From assembly GCA_963210315.1 (NCBI GenBank), contig OY723292.1, positions 248,001 to 312,000 of the forward strand: DNA of 64,000 nt. Direction: 5' to 3'. This DNA is from Rhynchopus euleeides. Lineage: Eukaryota; Euglenozoa; Diplonemea; Diplonemida; Diplonemidae. The first letter of the stretch is position 1; each line of letters begins with the position of its first letter. Below the pieces are notes generated by a model. The model did no database searches, had not been told where the DNA came from, and saw nothing but the letters and a program-made list of their open reading frames with translations. A program made the translations under genes and the position numbers. Positions 31,043 to 38,900 of this stretch are shown here, in pieces.

Positions 31043-32320
31043 TGGTGCCGATGTCAGCGCCGGGGCGGGCGTGGGCGATGGTGCCGGTGTCGGTGTCGGT
31101 GGCGTGGGGGTTGCCGTCAGCACAGGCGCAGGCACGGGGGTCGCCGGAGGCACCTGCGTCGCACCTGCACCGCAGCCCCTCGTCTCGCGCAGCACTGCGC
31201 CAACCTGGCGCGACCAGGACCCCCCCACATCGTCGTAGGCCACCCAGAAGAAGGCGCCGCCGTTGCAGGGGAACACCGCCTGCAGCTCCCGCATCACCCG
31301 CACTCCTGCTGACGCATCTGCGTTGGACCCCGTCCCCCCGCAGTCGCTGATGCAGAACCCAAACACAACACGCGCCGCGTCGCCTGCATAGAGCTCCGTC
31401 ACAAGGGTCTGCATGTGCGCCTGTGCTGATTGGTACTGCCCGCCAGCAATGCCCTCCGTCATGGGCCGTGTGATGCCATTGTAGTACTGAGGCATCAGGA
31501 AGTCGACGTACGCAATCACCTCCTTCAGCGCTGCGTAGTACCCACGGTCCGGCGTGAGGTCCGCATCCATCGGTGTGTGTGTCACGAGGCTGCCAGCAGG
31601 GAGCTGCTGCTTCAGCTTGCGTGTCACATCCCGCAGGAAGGTCTGTGCCTCCGCCCCACGCGAGAAGCTGTGGCTGTCCTCATGGAAGTACTCGTAGTCG
31701 ATGTCGACGCCGTCGAATTCCTGCGACCGCGACACATCCACCAGCTGCTGCACCACGTAGTCCTCCTTGCCGAAGCAGTGCTCCCAGCAGTCGTTCACCC
31801 CATCCCACGACCCGCCCATCGAGGCACCGCCGAAGGAGACGAGCACCTTCTTCCCCGCAGCACGCCACCTCTGCACCAGGGCGGGCTGCGGCTGGTTGTC
31901 GCAGATGGGCACAGGGGTGCCGATGGTACACGTCGTGTCGCAGGACACCTTAGGGGAAGCCCACTGGTAGGTCACGGCAAAGGAGACGAGGATGTGGGTG
32001 TACTCCGCCACCTGCACGTCGGAGGGGCATGCCTGCCAGTTGCCGAGGAAGGCAACGAGGCGCGAGTCCTGCGATGCTGCTGCAGGGGGCGCTGTCGGGG
32101 GCTGCGGTGTCGGCGGGGGTGTCGGCACCGACGGGCACCACGTGCCGCCCTGCGAGACGCACAGCGACTCGCTGCCCCCTGCTGTGTAGCACGGCGACGC
32201 CCACCCTGGGTAGTAGCAGTTCTCCCCCTTGTCGATACATGCCACGCAGTCGGCACCTGTCTGCGCAGAGCCTGGCCCTGCAAAGAGGCACGCTGCCCCG
32301 AGCACTGCGAACACCCGCAT
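30656..32320 (-). CDS. Secreted GH18 chitinase with accessory cysteine-rich modules
   Basis: About 554 aa from the ATG at 32318-32320. A signal peptide (MRVFAVLGAACLFAGPGSA) is followed by a small Cys/Trp/Tyr module (CVACIDKGENCYYPGW) and a Pro/Thr linker. The GH18 barrel (about residues 85-400) shows VSFGGASMGG and DGVDIDYEY with catalytic Glu at about residue 210, MPQYYNGI, and GAFFWVAYDD. GH18 enzymes cut beta-1,4 GlcNAc chains. A long TP-rich linker leads to a CBM1-like module (CTSLIAVWGECLGKEACCQDG, then QWYKSC). The C-terminal module (YYPDWDRATCIADGKQSSW, later ECCAKNFAW) is, to my knowledge, common on secreted proteins of diatoms and other algae. Likely use is chitin digestion or wall remodelling. 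Single exon, active site intact. Confidence 0.94.
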
Positions 32321-32576
32321 TTCAGAAACCTTGCAACACACGCGTGAGTGTGTCAACCTGCAGGATGGCGGGGTGTATGTGTGCCTGGGCAGCGCCGACA
32401 GCATGACCCAATCCTTAGAAAAAAGGTATACCGCCAAACGTGAAAACGATGGAATGATAAATGGCCTGGAGGCTGACCCCGAATAAAAGCCAAATTTGGG
32501 GTCTCGCAGCAAGGTCTCACCACTTCCCACGGCCTACCAACCGCACCGGCCCTCGCCCATCCTCTTCACCCTCGGC

Positions 32577-33704
32577 TCACTCACAGAGACTGGCGATGGC
32601 CGACACACACACTCCCTCTGTGCCCGGTGAGAAGACGTACCGCCCACAGGGGCTCAACGCCACACCGGCACCCCTTCCACCTGCCACAGACCCCAGGTAG
32701 GCACCTGTGCTCAGCCGCCGCACCTCTGTCCGCACACCCCCCTGGGGGTCTGTGTGGAGCAGCAGGAGCACGTCGTGCGTGCCTGACACGCTGCTGGAGC
32801 TTGCCCGCTCGGTGTACCCCCTCACGCTGCAGACGCAGGCACCCGTCGCGACACACCACACCTGCAGCGTGTGGTCCCTCGAGGCGGACACGACAAACCG
32901 GGCATCGTCACTCACAGGCGATCCGACGACATTCCTGTGCGGTGTGTTCACCACATGCAGGCACTCGCCTGACTCGAGGCACCACACACGAATCTCGCCA
33001 TCCCGACTCGCGCTGACCGCACGGGATGCCACCGCAGCCAATCCTGTAACCTGCGCGGTGTGCCCCCAAAGCACCCGGGTGAACCCCACACGCCCTACAT
33101 CCCACACATGCATATTCCCCTGGTGTGTGCCGCACACAAGCCGCTCCCCGCAGGGACCCCACACCACACACGACACGGGGGCAGGGCAGGCAGAGGTGTG
33201 GCCCTGCCACGCAGTGGTGTCGTAGATGCTGAGCAGAGCGCCCGCCGCAGCAAGCCACCCCGCTGCTGGCGAGAAGGAGAGCGCCTGGGGCGGTTTGGCG
33301 GGGTCGGCGTGTGGGAGGGTGCGGTGGAGGGTGCCGGAGGTGGTGTCCCAGAGCCCGGTGTCGGCAGCTGTCAGCACGGCGCACCACCTGCCGCATGGGG
33401 AGAGGGCCAGCGCTGTGGCGCACAGCCCAGGGTGCTCCCGATAGAGGCAGGGCGTCTTGGCTTGGGCAAACACTCGCACCAGCTCCACGTGGGTGCCCTG
33501 CTCGAGAGGGGTGACGCTGACGCCCAACGCATCATCGAGCGGCGCCTCGTTGCCCTGCAGGCGGAGCGACAGGAGGCAGACGGCGCTGCGGTCAGCGGAG
33601 AGCCTGGACAGAGCCTTGGATTTGACATCACGGATGGTATCACCCGGCTCCACCCGCACCACGCAGCACCTCCCGCTGACGGGGTGGTGCACCGTGATGT
33701 CCAT
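32577..33704 (-). CDS. Ubiquitin-like domain + WD40 protein
   Basis: 375 aa from the ATG at 33702-33704. Residues 1-78 look ubiquitin-like: MDITVHHPVSGRCCVVRVEP, then GDTIRDVKSKALSRL, then LRLQGNEAPLDDAL, ending GTHVELVRV. This resembles the N-termini of the three DUF4116 proteins in the window. The rest is a WD40 propeller, with blades ending in TGLWD, LSIYD, MHVWD, IRVWC and LQVWC. The last blade (RRLSTGAYLGSV, then VALSPCGRYVF) is shared with the B-box/WD40 protein and the remnant near 42.3 kb. No catalytic motif. A scaffold or an adaptor in ubiquitin-type signalling is an inference from domains alone. Single exon. Confidence 0.85.
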   Translation of the reverse strand: MDITVHHPVSGRCCVVRVEPGDTIRDVKSKALSRLSADRSAVCLLSLRLQGNEAPLDDALGVSVTPLEQGTHVELVRVFAQAKTPCLYREHPGLCATALALSPCGRWCAVLTAADTGLWDTTSGTLHRTLPHADPAKPPQALSFSPAAGWLAAAGALLSIYDTTAWQGHTSACPAPVSCVVWGPCGERLVCGTHQGNMHVWDVGRVGFTRVLWGHTAQVTGLAAVASRAVSASRDGEIRVWCLESGECLHVVNTPHRNVVGSPVSDDARFVVSASRDHTLQVWCVATGACVCSVRGYTERASSSSVSGTHDVLLLLHTDPQGGVRTEVRRLSTGAYLGSVAGGRGAGVALSPCGRYVFSPGTEGVCVSAIASLCE

Positions 33705-33899
33705 CGCGCAGAAAGGGGGGGGGGGAAAGTGGAAGTGGAGATGCAGATGCAGAACGGGATGAGAATGGATGATAAGTGGGTGTGGGGGGGTGGGGCCTCG
33801 AAAATAGTTTCGCTGTCAAAATACAAAACCCCCTCTCGCCCTTCTATTTCACTTGGGTTTGGGTTATGCGTTGGGACGCTTCCACACACACACACACAC

Positions 33900-33965
33900 A
33901 CGTGAATCTTTTTATATTAGTGTAGACACACACCGAGCACTTGCTCTTGATGTGATCTCCACTGT
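33900..33965 (+). repeat. Copy of CGTGAATCTTTTTATA repeat
   Basis: Matches 26758-26822 nearly base for base (CGTGAATCTTTTTATATTAG, then ACACACACCGAGCACTTGC, then TCTTGATGTGATCTCCACTG), preceded by a CA run. Confidence 0.75.
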
Positions 33966-34319
33966 CACACACCACACCCTCCCCCTCCCCCCTCGCTCTG
34001 CGTGAAGGTGAGTGGGTGCAGGGCACAGGTGGGTGAGTGAGGGAGTGACGATGAGTATAACCACTGACAAGCGAAACTCCCCATCTCCTGCCGGTTCGTC
34101 CGCACGGGTGTGCCATAAGTAAAATCGTAGGGGGTGGGAGGGCAACGGATTCACTTCGGAGCTTTTGCGGTGAGGGGGGGGGGGGGGGTAGGGCCCCGGA
34201 TGTACGGGAAAAAATTGTAATAAAAATTTTTCCGACCCCAAACAAGGGTTATTGTCACCTAAAATGGGTGTACCCACCTCAAAAATATGTCTGTGGACCC
34301 AATGAAACCGGTTTTTCAC

Positions 34320-34874
34320 ACTTAGGTGCCCATTTTCGGTCAGAATTTTCGAAAAATCGGTGAAAAAAGGGGATTTTGCCCATTTTGGGCAAAATCCCGA
34401 TTTTCATGAAAAAATGACAAAATCGGGGCAACTAGACCCCATTTCGGGTGTTTTTCGGGTGAAAAACGTACCCTAGGCATCCCTGGGGTACATTGTATAT
34501 CATCCCGGGCCTCTACGACCAGTAGAGGTGCGTTAAAATGCGTATTTTTACCCAAAAAAAGGACCCTGCAACCACCCTGCAAGCACCCTGCAACCAGGTT
34601 GTAGGCACCCTACAACCCTATAACCACCCAGAAACCACTGGGTATGCCCTAAAATGGGGTGTATGGGCCTGTCGGAACAGGTTTTCTACACCGAATTGCC
34701 CAAATTCAGTCCGATATTTTGAAAAAACTGTGAAAAATGGGGGATTCGCCCGTGTAGGGTAACAGCCCCAATTTTTCTGAAAAAATATCAAAAATTGGGC
34801 AACTAGACCCCATTTTGGGTGGTTTTCGGCTGAGAAACGTACCCTAGGCATCCCTGGGGCACATTGTGTACCAT
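34320..34874 (+). repeat. Diverged tandem pair of ~185-bp repeats
   Basis: 34320-34506 and 34688-34874 align along their length. Shared blocks are GCAACTAGACCCCATTT and AACGTACCCTAGGCATCCCT followed by GGGG-ACATTGT. The A/T-run style resembles 640-1560. No coding capacity. Confidence 0.75.
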
Positions 34875-35134
34875 CCAACGATTTCTTAAGCTACAGTTTC
34901 TGTACTTCATTGCCTGCCATCCGCTTCCGCCCCACCCCCCCCCCCCTCCCCAATTTTCGTGTTTGTCTTACTCAACAACCCCCTCCCCAAGCTCGGTAAC
35001 TGCCCGGTGAATATCTTCACAACGGGAAGGTACAAACCGAGCCAATAGATTTCCCCGTTCCCCACTTTTCAAAACCCAACAAACATCGAAAAAAAAACCC
35101 TCCCTCACCCCCCCCATCCCCCCCACCCCGGCGG

Positions 35135-35971
35135 ATGACGATGCTGGGACTTCTCGCGGCGGTGATAGCGGCGTGCTGGGCGGCAGTGACAGCGGCGAGC
35201 TGGGCCAAGCCGGCCAGAAGAAGGCGACGCGGGCGATGGCGAGCGAGAAGGAGGGGGCGGCTGACGGCCCTCCTGGGGCGGCGGAGCAGGCGAGCGGGCC
35301 GAGTGGTACCGTGCGCCGTCCTCTTAGCAGGGCGAAACGATGCGCATAGAGCCCGTCAGTGGCTCCGGGCCCGGTCCCTGGGTGCGCACCCAGAAACGCG
35401 TGGGGGAACCCACAGGCGCGTGGTCGACAGCCACGCCCGCGGTTTACCGCGAAGCCAGTCTTCGACTGGGAGAGCAGATCGGCGCGCGACCCGGGGCACC
35501 CCGACCGGTGCCCCCACAGCAGATAGGGAGGGAGGGGTCGTGGGGGCCGGGCCTTTCCCCTCGGGTGTCTCTTCCTGTTGTGCTGTCTTCCCCGAGTTTC
35601 TCCTCTCGCTCCCTGTCTACCTTGTCCCCTTCCGTCCACCCATCCCCCGCCCCACCCCACCCTCACCCCCTCCCCCACCCCCCACCTCACCCCCCCCGCC
35701 CCCCCCGCCGGGTGCATCGACACGGGGCATCCTCCGCTGGGGCGCAGCGTTGAGGTGGGTGGTGAGGAAGTGTGGCGAGTGGAAGGGGCCACGCACGCCC
35801 CTCCTTTTTATAAAAACGGGTGTACAGATAGTATGGCGAGCAAGGGGGATGCCGTCATGGGCGTGGGGGCCGGGAGGCCAAGAGGGACAGGTCGCGGTGC
35901 GGGGGAGTGGGGCGGAGCCGGTGCACCTCCTTCCCGGGGACCTCAGGGGCGGTGCGGAAGAGGATAGCGCG
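35135..35971 (+). other. Probable 5' leader of the non-LTR retrotransposon
   Basis: The main LINE frame is open here, but the translation is low-complexity R/A/G/P/S with no domain, and long C runs (35640-35712) make it an unlikely protein. GGGTGCGCACCC (about 35379-35390) and other short palindromes suggest a structured leader RNA. The true 5' end is not identifiable, and no target duplication was found. Confidence 0.45.
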
Positions 35972-38900
35972 ATGGATGGGCGGGACTGGGCTGATGTTGA
36001 TTCGACACTGCGCCTGCTGCACGCCTCCCGCATCCCCAATTCCGCCACGGGGGATTGCGGGTACTGGGCCCTGGGTTTCGAGGCTGAAGTGATCGGGGCG
36101 CGTCGAGCTGACCTCGCCAAGTCGGCCAAGTCGCGACCGGAACTGGTGGCATTTTTCGGGGGGGCCAAGGAGGCTTTCCTGGCATATGCCAACGCGATCG
36201 GAGAGGACGGGTGGATGGACCACCTCACCCTGCAACTGGCGGCGCGGCTCTGGGACCTGCATATAGTGGTCATTCAACCGGGTGCTCATCGAGTCGTGGC
36301 GATCCGCCCCCGTAGTGTGAAGGATAGAGACCTCCTCAAGCGCACCCGGGTGATTGCTTTAGCTGGGGACCACTACGAACAAGTGGACATCCCAAGGGGC
36401 CAACTGCTAGACCTCATCAGGATGGCGCACCCCGCTTTCCTCACCACGGAGTCTGTAGGGGAGCAGGTTATCACCACGCCGGAGGGCATGGACGCAGCTA
36501 CGGTGGAGGCAAAGTTGGTGCAAAGGGCCACGGACAAGGTGTACTGCCCGCACGACAGCTGTCGCACCTCCCTTATGCAATGTGGCGTGCCTATCCTCCG
36601 GGGGTCCATGCTGGGGCACCTGAACAAGCACGCAGCCAGGGGTGAAACGGTGACCCCCAGTGTCCTGCGCGCCATCGGGTATCGGGAGTGTGTTCGCTGC
36701 GAGAACGTCATCGCGCTCAAGTACACAGCGTGTTTGGCTTGTCGGCACAGACTCGAGCCGGAACCCGAAGCAGTGCCGGCGGGGGAAGGGGTGCAGGCAA
36801 AAGCCCTCCCAGGGCTCGAAGCAGTGAGAGCGGAGCACATCAAGGTGTGGGAATCCGTGCCGCACCACCTCGTCGCATCATGGACGCGGACGTTTGCCGG
36901 TCTACTCCGGGAGGTGGCGGCCCACAACACAGTGCAGGCATGGACAGCGCTGCTGCTGGCCCCGTCAGTCCTGCTACGGGGGGCGCGGATGGGGGACAGG
37001 ATGGAGGGGACCATCAGGGACAGGCTGAGGACTTTCGATCGCTGGGCGAAGGGGGACTTCAACCTGCTGTGGGTAGAAGCGTGCGAGAAGAAGGCGCAGC
37101 CGCCAAAAGTGGGGGGGCCCCCGCGCCCTGGCGAAATGGAAAGGCGTGTCGCGAAGTATGCACGGCAGAATCGCATGTCCGCGGCACACAAGAGCCTCAT
37201 CCCTGAGGTGGTGGCGGAGAACACAGACAGCACGCGTGCAGCCCTTGAATCGAAACACCCGACCGGAGTTCCACCGCATGCGCGCGAACCAGCCCCTGCC
37301 ACGTGCCGGCCTTTCACCCCGGCCGAAGTGATGAGTGCACTCAAGACCTTCCCTAATGGGTCGGCCGGGGGTCAAGTGGGGCTACGCCCGGATCACGTCC
37401 GCCAGGCAGTTGAGTGTAAAGACGCGGCAGGGGCGAAGCCGTTGGCGTGGCTCACACAGGTGGTGAACCTGATGGCGTCAGGCAGGGCTCCGCGGGAGAT
37501 CATGCCGATCCTGGCAGGCGCCAAGCTCACCGCCTTGAAGAAGAGCGACGGTGATGTGCGACCGATAGCGTGCGGTGAGACTCTGAGGAGGCTAACCGCC
37601 AAGCTGCTCTCCACTCGCCATAAAGACGCAGCACGGCGCATCCTGATGAAAGGGAAGCAGGTGGGCGTCGCAGTTCAACGGGGACTCGAGGCGGGTGTAG
37701 CGGTGGTGGCACAGTGGGCGGAGCGCGCCAAGGCGACAGCCGCAGGTGGTGGGCCCCGGGATGCTGTCGTTCTTAAAATCGATTTCAAGAACGCGTTCAA
37801 CTCTGTCCACCGGGAGGCGTTCCTAGAGGTGGTTGAACGAGACATCCCGGGCCTCCTCCCTTTCGCACAGTGGTGCTACGGGTCCCCCTCCACACTATCG
37901 TACAGTGGGCACGTCTTCCAGTCCACGTGTGGAGTTCAGCAGGGGGACCCCCTCGGACCACTTCTTTTCTCCCTAGCCATTAAAGAGCTAGCTGAGATGC
38001 TGGTCGGGCACTTCGCAGGGTGTGGAGGTAGTGTCTTCTACCTGGACGACGGCGTGCTGATGGGGCCAGCGGGAGTCGTGAAGGAGGCGCTGGATTTCGT
38101 AGTGAAGTGGAGCAAGGAGAAGGGGTTGGAGGTCAAGCTGGACAAGTGTGAGCTTATCGACCTCAACCGCCTCTCGAAGACCGAGCTTGAAGCGCAAGGG
38201 TTCCTTCTTCGCCTCCCTGATGAGACTGACAAGCCGGGAGTGGTGTACCGTGAGGGGGGCGATTTCACCCTCCTGGGCACGCCCATAGGGTCGCGAGAGT
38301 TCTGCGAGCGCTACATGGACGAGAAGCTGGCTGAATTCGCGCCTTACCTTGAGGCGTTGGCGACGCTCGAAGACAGGCAAGTGGCCCTTGCTCTCCTCCG
38401 GCATTGCGAGGGTTTCGCGCGCCTGGTGTTCTACATGCGTGCACTGGGACATAGGGGTGCGACGGAATACCTGGCGAAGAGCGATGCGGCGGTCGAGAAG
38501 TGCCTGACTCGTATCCTCTGCCTGGCGGACGACACTCTCCCGGACGACGCCATGCGACAGGCGACGCTGCCGGTCCGGGTGGGTGGGCTCGGTATACGCC
38601 GTTCTACGGAGCACTGGCACGCCGCAGCGATGGCTTCCATGCAGAACGGGTATCTGTTATGTCGGGAGTTGGACAAGGAGTTCACCTGGGATACGGCGGC
38701 GTGGCACACCCTGAGCTCGGCCTACAACAACGACGTGAGCGAGGGGGATGCTGTGGATTCGGAGTCCCGCCCCACGGAGATGGTGAAACAGAAGGACCTC
38801 TCCCTGGCCATCATCGACGTTCACCACCGAGACTTGCACGAGCGGGCAGACGCCAGTGACAGAGCCAGGTACCGGTCCCTGTCACTCCCTCATGCAGGGG

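Larger units (their letters stand above)
33705..34971. other. Spacer with repeats upstream of the LINE
   Basis: No gene. Contains the CGTGAATCTTTTTATA repeat (33900-33965), G tracts at 33715-33725 and 34174-34188, and a diverged tandem pair at 34320-34874. Confidence 0.5.

Noticed and set aside
35135..35971. LINE protein beginning at 35135 (2210 aa)
   Set aside because: The first ~280 residues are low-complexity translation of C-rich leader DNA. The first ATG before a recognisable domain is at 35972.
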